A stretch of DNA of 64,000 nt, from contig UBMI01000016.1 in the NCBI GenBank assembly GCA_900466475.1, forward strand, positions 115,111 to 179,110. The letters are read 5' to 3'. Made by a program: the position numbers and the translations under genes. Shown here one piece after another: positions 33,523-42,313 of the stretch (the first letter of the stretch is position 1; every line of letters starts with the position of its first letter). This stretch comes from Hyphomicrobiales bacterium. GTDB lineage: Bacteria > Pseudomonadota > Alphaproteobacteria > Rhizobiales > Rhizobiaceae. The notes beneath the pieces are model-generated. The model searched no databases. It was not told the origin of the DNA and saw nothing but the letters and a program-made list of their open reading frames with translations.

Positions 33523-34629
33523 ATGGATCGTCGTTCATTTATGAAAAAGGCCGGAACAGCGAGCGCCGGTGCCGTTGCCGCAACAGCTTTGGCAGCCCCT
33601 GCAATTGCGCAGGAAAACCCGAAGATAGCCTGGCGCATGACCTCGTCGTTTCCGAAGAGCCTGGACACGATCTACGGCGGCGCCGACGATATCGCCAAGC
33701 ATGTTGCCGCTGCCACCGACGGTAACTTTACGATCCAGCCCTTCGCAGCCGGTGAAATCGTGCCCGGCCTTCAGGCCGTTGATGCGGTGGCGGCCGGTAC
33801 CGTCGAGGCAGCTCACACCACCTCCTATTATTTTGTCGGCAAGGACCCGACCTACGCTATCGGAACGGCTATCCCGTTCGGGCTGAACAGCCGCCTGACC
33901 AATGCCTGGTTCTACGAGGGCAACGGCACCACCCTGATGAACGAGTTTTATGCCACGCAGGGAATGTATGCCCTGCCGGCCGGCAATACCGGCGCGCAGA
34001 TGGGTGGCTGGTTCCGCAAGGAAATCAATACGCTCGACGACCTCAAGGGCGTGAAGATGCGTATTGCCGGTCTCGCCGGTCGCGTCATGGAGAAGGTTGG
34101 CGTCATCCCGCAGCAGATCGCCGGCGGCGACATCTACCCGGCGCTGGAAAAGGGAACGATCGATGCAGCGGAATTCGTCGGCCCCTATGACGACCTGAAG
34201 CTCGGCTTCCACAAGGTGGCGAAGTACTACTACTATCCGGGCTGGTGGGAAGGCGGCCCGACGGTGCATGCCTTCTTCAATCTCGATAAATGGAGCAACC
34301 TGCCAAAGCACTATCAGGCAGCGCTCACAGACGCTTGCGCCTTCGCCAACACCAATATGCTGGCAAAATACGACACGAAGAACCCGGGCGCGCTGAAGCA
34401 GCTTGTTGCCGAAGGCGCGACCTTGCGTCCGTTTAGCCAGGAGATCATGGAAGCCTGCTTCCAGGCCGCGACCGGCATCTACAGTGAAATCTCAGGCACG
34501 AACCAGTATTTCAAGAAGATCTACGATGATCAGACCGCCTTCAAGCGGGATGCCTATCTCTGGATGCAGCTCTCGGAATACACGTTCGATACGTTCATGA
34601 TGATCCAGCAACGGGCCGGTAAAATCTAA
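33523..34629 (+). CDS. TRAP transporter substrate-binding protein, TakP-like
   Basis: The 368-residue periplasmic protein has a twin-arginine-type signal (MDRRSFMKKAG ... AAPAIAQ). The rest resembles Rhodobacter TakP throughout: WRMTSSFPKSLDTIYGGAD, AGEIVPGLQA, GGDIYPALEKGTIDAAEFVG, and YYYPGWWEGGPTVH. TakP binds 2-oxoacids such as pyruvate with a sodium ion, so a 2-oxoacid is the best guess for the ligand. ATG 33523 follows GGGAGG. Unusually, the membrane subunits are on the opposite strand, convergent with it across a terminator. Confidence 0.9.
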   Translation: MDRRSFMKKAGTASAGAVAATALAAPAIAQENPKIAWRMTSSFPKSLDTIYGGADDIAKHVAAATDGNFTIQPFAAGEIVPGLQAVDAVAAGTVEAAHTTSYYFVGKDPTYAIGTAIPFGLNSRLTNAWFYEGNGTTLMNEFYATQGMYALPAGNTGAQMGGWFRKEINTLDDLKGVKMRIAGLAGRVMEKVGVIPQQIAGGDIYPALEKGTIDAAEFVGPYDDLKLGFHKVAKYYYYPGWWEGGPTVHAFFNLDKWSNLPKHYQAALTDACAFANTNMLAKYDTKNPGALKQLVAEGATLRPFSQEIMEACFQAATGIYSEISGTNQYFKKIYDDQTAFKRDAYLWMQLSEYTFDTFMMIQQRAGKI

Positions 34630-34662
34630 GAGACTTTCTTTTTTCAGCGATATCAAAAAGAT

Positions 34663-34690
34663 AGCCCCGGATGAAGATCCGGGGCTTTTG
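34663..34690. terminator. Strong terminator between TRAP genes
   Basis: A perfect 10-bp stem (34663-34672 with 34677-34686) with GAAG loop is followed by TTTG and TTTT. It separates the binding protein gene from the convergent permease genes. Confidence 0.88.
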
Positions 34691-34696
34691 TTTTCC

Positions 34697-36187
34697 TTAT
34701 TGTGCGGGGGGAGGCGGGGGCGCGCTCGGCAAGGCCGGCAAGGTCAGACCCGGAATCTGCGGGGAACCGCCGCCGCCTGGTGCTCCCAATGGCGGCAGGC
34801 CGAGCTGGCCGCCGAAGCCCGGGACTTCAATCTTGATCGAGTTCGGGTCGACCTTCGGGCCGTGGTCCAGCCAGTAGGTCACCGATTGCGGCCAGAAGAT
34901 CACGATCGCCACCAGGATCAGCTGCATGCCGACCCAAGGGAGCGCGCCCATGTAGATATCCGAGGTCTTGACCTCGCGACCGGCGATCGAACGCAGATAG
35001 AAGAGCGCGAAGCCGAAAGGCGGGTGCATGAAGCTCGTCTGCATGTTGACGCAGATCAGCACGCCGAACCAGATCAGGTCGATGCCGAGATTGGAGGCGA
35101 CGGGGGCGAGCATCGGGATGACGATGAAGGCGATCTCGAAGAAATCGAGGAAGAAGGCGAGCACGAAGATGAAGATGTTGACAAAGATCAGGAAGCCGAC
35201 CGGGCCGCCTGGGATGCCCGATAGCATGTGCTCGATCCAGCGCGAACCATCCATGCCTTGGAAGACCAGGCTGAAACAGGTGGAGCCGATCAGGATCATC
35301 ACCACCATGGAGGTGATGTGCGTGGTCGATGTCATCGCCTCGCGGATCAGCGGCCAGGTGAGGCGCCGGTTCATGGCCGCGAGCGCCATGGCGCCGACGA
35401 CGCCGAGCGCGCCGGCCTCCGTTGGCGTCGCAAGGCCCATGAAGATCGTGCCGAGAACCAGGAAGATCAGCACGATCGAAGGCACCATGCCCATCAGGAC
35501 CTTCATGAGCAGCGCCCAGTTGAAATCGCCACGCACCTCCTTTGGCAGCGGCGGCATCGATTTCGGTCGAACGATCGACAGCACGAGAATGAAGAGGACG
35601 AAGATCGCCACCTGCAGGATCGAGGGGCCGATCGCGCCGCGATACATGTCGCCAACCGATTTGCCGAGCTGGTCGGCGAGAACGACAAGGACCAGCGAGG
35701 GCGGGATCACCTGGGTGATCGTGCCGGAGGCGGCGATGACGCCGGTGGCAAGGCGCGGGTTGTAGCCGTAGCGCAGCATGATCGGCAGCGAAATCACGCC
35801 CATGGTGATGACCGAGGCGGCAACCGTGCCGGTGATAGCGCCAAGCACGGCGCCGACAAGGATGACAGCATAGGCCAGGCCACCGGGGACGCCACCGAAG
35901 AGCTTGCCGGTACCTTCAAGCAGATCTTCGGCCAGCCCACAACGCTCCAGCACCGCGCCCATGAAGGTGAAAAAGGGAATGGCAAGCAAGAGATCGTTGG
36001 AGACGATGCCGAAGAAGCGCAGCGGCAGGGCCTGCAGCAGGGCCTCGTCGAAATGGCCGGTGACGATGCCGATGATGCCGAAAAACAGGCCGACGGCGGC
36101 CAGCGAAAAGGCGACCGGAAAGCCGTAGAGCATGAAAATGACCATGCCCAGGAACATGGCCGGCGGAATGATGCCGAAATCAAACAA
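34697..36187 (-). CDS. TRAP transporter large permease (DctM family)
   Basis: The 496-residue protein has 12-13 membrane helices with DctM features: an early PVAFSLAAVGLFFG, GAITGTVAASVITMGVISLP, and ATPTEAGALGVVGA. Residues about 455-496 form a soluble tail very rich in Pro and Gly (GLPPLGAPGGGG ... SAPPPPPAQ), absent from ordinary DctM. It is the transporting subunit of a sodium-driven 2-oxoacid uptake system, inferred from the TakP-like partner. It follows the small permease gene by 21 bases. Confidence 0.92.
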   Translation of the reverse strand: MFDFGIIPPAMFLGMVIFMLYGFPVAFSLAAVGLFFGIIGIVTGHFDEALLQALPLRFFGIVSNDLLLAIPFFTFMGAVLERCGLAEDLLEGTGKLFGGVPGGLAYAVILVGAVLGAITGTVAASVITMGVISLPIMLRYGYNPRLATGVIAASGTITQVIPPSLVLVVLADQLGKSVGDMYRGAIGPSILQVAIFVLFILVLSIVRPKSMPPLPKEVRGDFNWALLMKVLMGMVPSIVLIFLVLGTIFMGLATPTEAGALGVVGAMALAAMNRRLTWPLIREAMTSTTHITSMVVMILIGSTCFSLVFQGMDGSRWIEHMLSGIPGGPVGFLIFVNIFIFVLAFFLDFFEIAFIVIPMLAPVASNLGIDLIWFGVLICVNMQTSFMHPPFGFALFYLRSIAGREVKTSDIYMGALPWVGMQLILVAIVIFWPQSVTYWLDHGPKVDPNSIKIEVPGFGGQLGLPPLGAPGGGGSPQIPGLTLPALPSAPPPPPAQ

Positions 36188-36208
36188 ATCTGTTCCTCCG
36201 GGCGCGCG

Positions 36209-36748
36209 TTACTGCAGCGGCTTTTCGTATTTCGTATCGATGCTGATATGGCCGGTAACGGCTGCGATCCGCTTGATCAGCTCCGAAACGCCCTGAAGGG
36301 AGAGCAGCGCGAAACCGGCGACAAGAACAAGCTTGACGGGCCAGCGGATCAGTCCGCCAGCGTTGCCCGATATTTCCCCCTGCCGGTAGGAAAGCGCAAA
36401 GAAGGGCCACGAGACCCAGGTGAGGAAGATGCAGACGGGAATGAGGAAGAGGATGAGACCAACGATGTCGATCCAGATCTTCCCTTTTTCGGAAACCGAC
36501 CCATAGATCAAATCGACGCGGACATGCTCGTTGTTGCGCAGCGCATGCGAGGCACCGAGTACCACGACGAAGGCGAAGAGATACCACTGGATCTCGAGCC
36601 AACCGTTCGAGCTATAGTTGAATGCATAGCGTACAATCGCATTGCCGGCGCTGATCAGGCAGCAGAGAAGCACCATGTATTCTGATAGTTTTCCAAAGAA
36701 TTCACTGATCGAGTCGATCAGCCGGCTGACGGCCAGGAATACCGACAT
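36209..36748 (-). CDS. TRAP transporter small permease (DctQ family)
   Basis: The 179-residue protein has four membrane helices and the DctQ motif region WLEIQWYLFAFVVVLGASHALRNNEHVRVD (two parts, each under family consensus). It pairs with the DctM subunit. It is somewhat larger than the shortest DctQ, due to a polar C-terminus (HISIDTKYEKPLQ). It is the first gene of the permease operon; the binding protein is encoded 2 kb away on the other strand. Confidence 0.9.
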   Translation of the reverse strand: MSVFLAVSRLIDSISEFFGKLSEYMVLLCCLISAGNAIVRYAFNYSSNGWLEIQWYLFAFVVVLGASHALRNNEHVRVDLIYGSVSEKGKIWIDIVGLILFLIPVCIFLTWVSWPFFALSYRQGEISGNAGGLIRWPVKLVLVAGFALLSLQGVSELIKRIAAVTGHISIDTKYEKPLQ

Positions 36749-37065
36749 TCGCCTCCCCTTATTATCTTGCCGTTTTCGGCAGTTCTCCCCTTCAATCGGT
36801 GTAAACCAGGGTTTTTGAAATTGGAAGGATAAATGGCCCGCCTTGGAGTATAGTCTTATGCGGCCAGCGCTGGTGATGCCGATGAAAATTCCGGCAACTC
36901 AGGCTTGGATATATTTTTCAAAATCCTCGCCGTAAAGCTGCAATATCGCGCCGTGGATGAGTAGTTCATCCTATGGTTTTAGAAAAATTGACCAAATGTT
37001 TGAACCGTTTGAAATCAATTTTTAAAGGGTTCGGTTTACATTTCCCGCGCACAGGGAAAGTATGG
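36749..37065. other. 317-base divergent region before a GGDEF-EAL gene
   Basis: No gene is supported. It is AT-rich. It holds an inverted repeat GGATGA-N5-TCATCC (36955-36971), two GTTTGAA direct copies (37006-37024 region), and a hairpin TTTCCC-N7-GGGAAA (37041-37059) that covers the ribosome site of the next gene. Promoters for dctQ (minus) and the GGDEF-EAL gene (plus) must lie here. Confidence 0.4.
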
Positions 37066-39369
37066 ATGAAGCCACATAACCCGAATAGGGTCCCTAAGGA
37101 TGTGTATCTGTCGTTTGTGAATTCCCTGTCCGGGAATCGCATGACGCTTCTGGCTGGCGTCATCGTACACTCCGCCACTTTCCTGGCTGTCGCCGCCAAG
37201 ACCGAGTCTCCCGTCTATATATTCCTGGCTGTTGCCGTCATTGTGGTGTTCTGCGCCCGCATGGCGATTTTCCGCCTCTTCGACAAGGTAGACAAGGAGA
37301 AGCTCTCCTTTGCCGAGATCGAGCGCTGGGAGAAGATTCTCGTGGTCGGCGCAGCCGGCATCACCACGCTTCTCGGCATAGGCAGCGGGTATGCCATCTT
37401 TTTCACGCGTGATTCCTTTGCCGAGCTCGCCTGCATTGCTGTGACCATGGCGACGATGGTTTCGGTCGTCGGCCGCAACTATGGCTCACGCATGGCGGTC
37501 GACCTGCAGACCTTCTCCTGCTGCCTGCCGATGATCATCTGCAGCGTGATGACGCTCGATTTCTACCGCGGCATCCTTTCGGTCTTCCTCATTCCGTTCT
37601 GGCTGACGACGCGGGCCATGGCCACCGGCGTGCGTGAGTTCCTCTATGAGAACGTGATCGCACGCCGCGAGATTGCCTCGATCGCCGAGCGCTTTGATAC
37701 GGCGCTGAATAATATGCCGCATGGCCTCGTCATGGTCGATGAAGAGAACCGGATCCAGGTCATCAATCGCAAGGCCTGCGAACTGTTGAAAATTGGCGCG
37801 CCCGACCGACTGAAGGATCGCGATCTCGGCGCTGTGTTACGCTATGGCGCGCGGTACAGCTTCATGGACGCTTCGCAGCCGGAGCTGATCCTGCGGCAAC
37901 TGACACAGGTGGCCGAGGGCAGCCTTTCGCGTACGCTCATCCATTTCCCCGAGGGATTGTCGCTGGAATTCTCGGCAAGCCGACGAGCAGATGGCGGCGC
38001 GGTATTGATCTTCGAAGACGTTTCGAGCCGTGTGAAGGCCGAGCAGAAGATCCTGCACATGGTGCGCTTCGACGCTCTGACCGGCCTGCCGAACCGCGAG
38101 CATTTCGGTCATCTTGTGCAGGACTATCTGGCGAGACATTCGAAGAAGCGCGGTCCTGTCGGCTTCATGATCCTCGATATCGACGAGTTCAAGCATGTCA
38201 ACGACATGCGGGGTCACGTAACCGGCGACCATCTGCTCTGCGCCATCGCCATGCGCGTCAAGGAGATGGCCGGCAGCGCCATCATCGGCCGCCTGATGGG
38301 CGACCAATTCATCCTCTTCTTCCCGCATGCGCGTGACCGACAGATACTGGACGCCGACATCCGCAAGCTGCATGCGACGATCCAGGGGCAATATGAAGTT
38401 GACGAGGTAACCTTCCTCGTCTCGCTCAGTGCCGGGTACGCCGTCCTCGAGAGCGACGCCTTCGCCATGGACGAATGGAGCGTCAAAGCCGACCTTGCGC
38501 TGTTCGAAAGCAAGTCGCGCTTCAAGGGGGGCATTACCGGTTTCGAGCGCGAAATGGATGGCCGCTATATCGAGCAGCAGAAGCTCAAGGCGGACCTGCG
38601 TGAGGCGGTGGCCGCAAATTCGCTACACCTCGTCTTCCAGCCGATGTTCAGGGCTGATGGCCTGCGCATCGAATGCGCTGAAGCACTCGCTCGCTGGGTA
38701 CATCCGGAAAAGGGCTCCATTCCGCCCGACGTCTTCATCCGCCTCGCCGAAGAGATGGGCATCATCTCGCAGATTACGCGCTTCGTGCTCTTCAAGGCCT
38801 GCGAAGAATGCATGAGCTGGCCGGATCATATTTCCGTTTCGGTCAATCTTTCAGCACGCGACCTGCGCGACGCGGACATCCTGTCGGTTGTTTCGGACGC
38901 GTTGGCGCATTCCGGTCTGGAGGCATCACGCCTGCATCTGGAAATTACCGAAAGCAGCCTGATCGACGAGCCGGCGGTGGTGCGCGCGATCCTCGCTGAA
39001 CTGCGCAGCCGCGACATCACCATCGCCATCGACGATTTCGGTACCGGCTTCTCCAGCCTCAGCTATCTCGACACGCTGCCGCTCGACATCGTCAAGATCG
39101 ATCGCTCCTTCGTGCGTAACATCGTCGAAGATACGCGTCGCCTGAAACTGTTGCGCGGCACGGTCCACCTTGCCCGCGAGCTCGGTCTCAAGATCGTTGT
39201 CGAGGGTGTCGAAACGCCGGAGCAGCTGGCGCTTCTCAACAAGCACCGCAGCACGGATCTCATTCAGGGCTACGTCTTCTCCCCGCCGGTCCCCTCGAAG
39301 GAAATCGGCATCCTCTCCCAGGCTCTCAACCGCCGCACGGCACCGCGTCGCCGCACCAAGGTCGCCTGA
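37066..39369 (+). CDS. Membrane PAS-GGDEF-EAL protein, probable c-di-GMP phosphodiesterase
   Basis: The 767-residue protein has about five membrane helices in residues 20-185, a PAS-like domain (about 200-320, with FDTALNNMPHGLVMVDEENR), a GGDEF domain whose active site is degenerate (MGDQF at 411-415), and an EAL domain with E539-A-L, NLSARDL, EITES, DDFGTGFSS, KIDRS and VEGVET intact. It should hydrolyse rather than make c-di-GMP; the GGDEF part may bind GTP as a regulator. ATG 37066 follows AGGGAAAG; the frame opens at 36973, but that extra part is AT-rich non-coding-like sequence. Confidence 0.9.
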   Translation: MKPHNPNRVPKDVYLSFVNSLSGNRMTLLAGVIVHSATFLAVAAKTESPVYIFLAVAVIVVFCARMAIFRLFDKVDKEKLSFAEIERWEKILVVGAAGITTLLGIGSGYAIFFTRDSFAELACIAVTMATMVSVVGRNYGSRMAVDLQTFSCCLPMIICSVMTLDFYRGILSVFLIPFWLTTRAMATGVREFLYENVIARREIASIAERFDTALNNMPHGLVMVDEENRIQVINRKACELLKIGAPDRLKDRDLGAVLRYGARYSFMDASQPELILRQLTQVAEGSLSRTLIHFPEGLSLEFSASRRADGGAVLIFEDVSSRVKAEQKILHMVRFDALTGLPNREHFGHLVQDYLARHSKKRGPVGFMILDIDEFKHVNDMRGHVTGDHLLCAIAMRVKEMAGSAIIGRLMGDQFILFFPHARDRQILDADIRKLHATIQGQYEVDEVTFLVSLSAGYAVLESDAFAMDEWSVKADLALFESKSRFKGGITGFEREMDGRYIEQQKLKADLREAVAANSLHLVFQPMFRADGLRIECAEALARWVHPEKGSIPPDVFIRLAEEMGIISQITRFVLFKACEECMSWPDHISVSVNLSARDLRDADILSVVSDALAHSGLEASRLHLEITESSLIDEPAVVRAILAELRSRDITIAIDDFGTGFSSLSYLDTLPLDIVKIDRSFVRNIVEDTRRLKLLRGTVHLARELGLKIVVEGVETPEQLALLNKHRSTDLIQGYVFSPPVPSKEIGILSQALNRRTAPRRRTKVA

Positions 39370-39481
39370 TCCGCCGCTACCTGTCGGTGTGACCGCGGGC
39401 ATAGTCGCGGCCGTTAACCTTAATAATTCAAATACGTCCAAAATTTTCTTCAAATCTTGCGCTTTATCGAGCGAGGTATGA

Positions 39482-39497
39482 TTAATGACCCGTTAAC
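39482..39497 (+). promoter_or_regulatory. Perfect CtrA box
   Basis: TTAA-N7-TTAAC at 39482-39497 matches the full alphaproteobacterial CtrA consensus. It lies 14 bases before the ATG of the FeeM-like synthase gene, so CtrA bound here could repress that gene, or activate if transcription is nearly leaderless. Confidence 0.65.
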
Positions 39498-39510
39498 AAC
39501 GGGGTCCATC

Positions 39511-40263
39511 ATGGCGTCTGTCCCTTTGAGTACGAGTGACTTTTCGAAGAAGGTTCTCGAAATTCTTGATAATGTCGAATATCGCCGCGTCGAAAGCACC
39601 GAGGACATGGAGGATGTCGAGAGGCTGCGTTACAAGGCCTACAAGGCGCACGACACGCTTGCCCTGGCACCGAAAGGACTGCTCGACGACACCGATTTCG
39701 ACAGCCATGCCTATGTTTTCGGGCTCTATTATTACGGCGAGCTGGTCAGCACGATCCGCATCCACCATGTGACGCCTGAGCATCGCGTCAGTCAGTCGGC
39801 CGGCGCCTTTCCAGAAGCGATCGACGCGTTGCTGGATGCCGGTCTCAGCCTGATCGATCCGGCGCGTTTTGCTGCCGATCCGGAGCTGACGGCCGATCTG
39901 ACCTGGATCCCATACCTGACGCTGCGACCGAGCATTGTCGCCGCGGCGCATTTCCGTGCGCACCGGGTACTGCAGTTCGTTCGTCCCCCGCATGCGGCCT
40001 TCTACAAGCGTGTCTTTTACGCCGACACCGTCGTGCCGGGGCAGAGGGCCAAGAATTACGGGATCGATATGACGCTGATGGCGACCAATGTCATCGAGGT
40101 CGGCCGCAAGCTTCTCACGCGTTATCCGTTCTTCATTTCCAGCGCCAGCGAGCAGCGGATGATGTTCGCGCGCGGCCCGGAAAACACGCTGCCTTCGCTC
40201 ACTATCGTCCCGACCGCGCGCTTCGTACCGGAAGGCCAGCTTGGAACTGACTTGCCGCTTTGA
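39511..40263 (+). CDS. N-acyl amino acid synthase FeeM-like / autoinducer-synthase-like acyltransferase
   Basis: The 250-residue protein has a GNAT-like fold: YRRVESTEDMEDVERLRYKAY near the start, the YVFGLYYYGELVSTIRIH strand, and the long C-terminal part with FYKRVFYADTV. It resembles FeeM, which joins fatty acyl chains to amino acids, and is distantly like acyl-homoserine-lactone synthases. The product is unknown. ATG 39511 follows a GGGG-type site at about 6 bases; ATG 39478 is possible but has its ribosome site too close. A CtrA box overlaps the leader. Confidence 0.75.
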   Translation: MASVPLSTSDFSKKVLEILDNVEYRRVESTEDMEDVERLRYKAYKAHDTLALAPKGLLDDTDFDSHAYVFGLYYYGELVSTIRIHHVTPEHRVSQSAGAFPEAIDALLDAGLSLIDPARFAADPELTADLTWIPYLTLRPSIVAAAHFRAHRVLQFVRPPHAAFYKRVFYADTVVPGQRAKNYGIDMTLMATNVIEVGRKLLTRYPFFISSASEQRMMFARGPENTLPSLTIVPTARFVPEGQLGTDLPL

Positions 40264-40425
40264 TTCCTCGAGGGAGCGCCTTTTCCGCCCCCGGCGAAGG
40301 CGTTCCTGCGGCATTCTCATGCATTGCGCTTTCGCCCGTCATTGTGTAATCCCTGCGGAGAGGGATTTGCCTCGCTGACGCGGGGGAATCAGGCAGCGCT
40401 AAGGCATTTCAGGGAGACGATATTC

Positions 40426-40650
40426 ATGGCCGAACATCATACCGGACCGGTCGAGACCGGCGCGCCGATGGACTACAAGGAACATGAAAAGACGTACGAC
40501 ATGTTCATTGCCGGCACGAAATACGGCACGATGTTTCTGATCGCCCTGATGCTTGCCATGACTGCCGGTTTCTTCGGCGGTGCCGGTTTCCTCGGCGGCA
40601 TCCTCGTCTTCCTCATCATCCTCGTCGCCGGCATCTTCCTGCTCCGCTAA
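40426..40650 (+). CDS. aa3-type cytochrome c oxidase subunit IV family protein
   Basis: The 74-residue protein has the family pattern: a polar start with MDYKEHEKTYDMFI, then FIAGTKYGTMFLIALMLAMTAGF and a Gly-rich second helix ending in FLLR. Alphaproteobacterial subunit IV is a single small helix protein associated with the oxidase; this one has about two helices. ATG 40426 (MAEHHTGPVE) is used; the extension from 40324 is not supported. Location next to the transhydrogenase genes is common in rhizobia. Confidence 0.85.
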   Translation: MAEHHTGPVETGAPMDYKEHEKTYDMFIAGTKYGTMFLIALMLAMTAGFFGGAGFLGGILVFLIILVAGIFLLR

Positions 40651-40756
40651 ACGCGGCCCGCGGGAAGGTCCGGTCTTCCGAATTTTGTGATGTAGATGCT
40701 TGGCCCGTGCAGGCAAGCAGCCTGCCACGGCCCAGCTGACCCGGAGGAGGGGGCAG

Positions 40757-41905
40757 TTGGCCAATATCGTTTTCGTAGCCAAGGAAATCACGGGCGATGA
40801 GACTCGCGTTGCGGCGTCCGTCGAAACCGTGAAAAAGATAAAGGCGCTCGGCTTCGATGTCATCGTCGAAGCGGGCGCCGGGGCGCTTTCGCGCATTCCG
40901 GACAGTGAATTCGAGGCCGTCGGTGCCGCAATCGGCACGTTTGCGGATGCAGCGTCCGCCGATGTAATCCTCAAGGTTCGCCGGCCGAGCGAAAGCGAGA
41001 TCGCCGGCTATAAGACCGGCGCGGTCGTCATTGCCATCATGGATCCCTATGGCAATGACGAGGCGGTCGCCGCGATGGCGCGGGCAGGTCTTTCCACCTT
41101 CGCCATGGAGCTGATGCCGCGCATCACGCGTGCGCAGTCGATGGACGTGCTGTCATCGCAGGCAAATCTTGCAGGTTATCAAGCGGTTATCGAGGCAGCC
41201 GCCGTTTACGACCGGGCGATGCCGATGATGATGACGGCAGCGGGCACTATTCCTGCCGCCAAGGTTTTCGTGATGGGTGCAGGCGTTGCAGGCCTCCAGG
41301 CGATTGCGACGGCGCGCCGTCTCGGTGCCGCCGTTTCGGCAACCGACGTTCGCCCCGCTGCAAAGGAACAGGTTGCATCTCTTGGCGCGAAGTTCATCGC
41401 CGTCGAGGATGACGAGTTCAAGGCGGCGGAAACGGCTGGCGGCTATGCCAAGGAAATGTCGGCCGACTATCAGGCCAGGCAGGCGGCACTTGTGGCCGAA
41501 CACATCGCCAAGCAGGACATTGTCATTACCACGGCTCTCATTCCCGGCCGTCCGGCGCCGCGGCTCGTTTCGCGCGCGATGCTCGCTTCGATGAAGCCCG
41601 GTGCAGTTGCCGTCGATCTCGCGGTCGAGCGTGGCGGCAATATTGAAGGGGTGGTTACAGGCCAGATCGCCGATGTCGAAGGTGTGAAAGTGATCGGCTT
41701 TCCGAACATGGCGGGCCGTGTGGCGGCCAGCGCCTCAGCGCTCTACGCCAAGAACCTCGTCACTTTCCTGGAGACGATGGTGAACAAGGAAACGAAATCG
41801 GTTGTGCTCAACCTCGAGGACGAGCTCATCAAGGCGACGATGCTGACCTATGCGGGGGATGTCGTGCATCCGGCATTCGGCGGCGCCAAGAAGGGGGATA
41901 ACTGA
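40757..41905 (+). CDS. pntAA: NAD(P) transhydrogenase subunit alpha part 1
   Basis: The 382-residue protein is the soluble NAD(H)-binding domain I of the proton-translocating transhydrogenase, with the GAGVAGLQAIATARRLGAAV nucleotide fold at about 174-193 and VTNPAARD-like partner surface in PntB. It moves hydride between NAD(H) and NADP(H) together with the membrane parts, supplying NADPH. The start is TTG 40757 (LANIVFVAKE), directly after GGAGGAGGGGG; the extension from 40700 is rejected. It overlaps the next gene by one base (TGATG). Confidence 0.93.
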   Translation: MANIVFVAKEITGDETRVAASVETVKKIKALGFDVIVEAGAGALSRIPDSEFEAVGAAIGTFADAASADVILKVRRPSESEIAGYKTGAVVIAIMDPYGNDEAVAAMARAGLSTFAMELMPRITRAQSMDVLSSQANLAGYQAVIEAAAVYDRAMPMMMTAAGTIPAAKVFVMGAGVAGLQAIATARRLGAAVSATDVRPAAKEQVASLGAKFIAVEDDEFKAAETAGGYAKEMSADYQARQAALVAEHIAKQDIVITTALIPGRPAPRLVSRAMLASMKPGAVAVDLAVERGGNIEGVVTGQIADVEGVKVIGFPNMAGRVAASASALYAKNLVTFLETMVNKETKSVVLNLEDELIKATMLTYAGDVVHPAFGGAKKGDN

Positions 41906-42303
41906 TGGCCAGTGAAGCAATGGACAAGGCTCTGGAGCAGCTCGACCAGGCCGTTACCGCGGTCATCACCGCTGCTGCCCAGGCGCCGGAAGCGGCGAGC
42001 GCTGCCACTGGCGGCGCGATCGATCCCTTCGTCTTCCAGTTCGCGATCTTCGTATTGTCGATCTTCGTCGGCTACTATGTCGTCTGGTCGGTCACGCCCG
42101 CGCTGCATACGCCGCTGATGGCCGTTACCAACGCGATTTCCTCGGTCATCGTCGTCGGGGCTCTGCTTGCCGTCGGCATCTCGAGCAGCGGGCTTGCCAC
42201 CGGCTTCGGTTTCGTGGCGCTCGTTCTTGTCTCGGTGAATATCTTCGGCGGCTTCCTCGTCACGCAGCGCATGCTGGCGATGTACCGCAAGAAGGACAAG
42301 TGA
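41905..42303 (+). CDS. pntAB: NAD(P) transhydrogenase subunit alpha part 2
   Basis: The 132-residue protein has an Ala-rich soluble start of about 37 residues and three membrane helices (about 45-65, 72-97, 102-122), including HTPLMAVTNAISSVIVVGAL, the conserved domain II segment. It forms the proton channel with PntB. Splitting of the alpha subunit into two genes is usual in alphaproteobacteria. It overlaps pntAA by one base. Confidence 0.93.
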   Translation: MASEAMDKALEQLDQAVTAVITAAAQAPEAASAATGGAIDPFVFQFAIFVLSIFVGYYVVWSVTPALHTPLMAVTNAISSVIVVGALLAVGISSSGLATGFGFVALVLVSVNIFGGFLVTQRMLAMYRKKDK

Positions 42304-42313
42304 GGCCGCACGA

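Noticed and set aside
35228..36685. 485-codon open frame on the plus strand, opposite the TRAP permease genes
   Set aside because: Its composition is the mirror of the DctM and DctQ genes (rich in Asp, Glu, Arg, Gln and His), with no domain. It is a shadow of real membrane protein genes.
39413..39430. Second CtrA box (GTTAA-N7-TTAA) upstream of the FeeM-like gene
   Set aside because: The second half reads AATT instead of TTAA at the right spacing.
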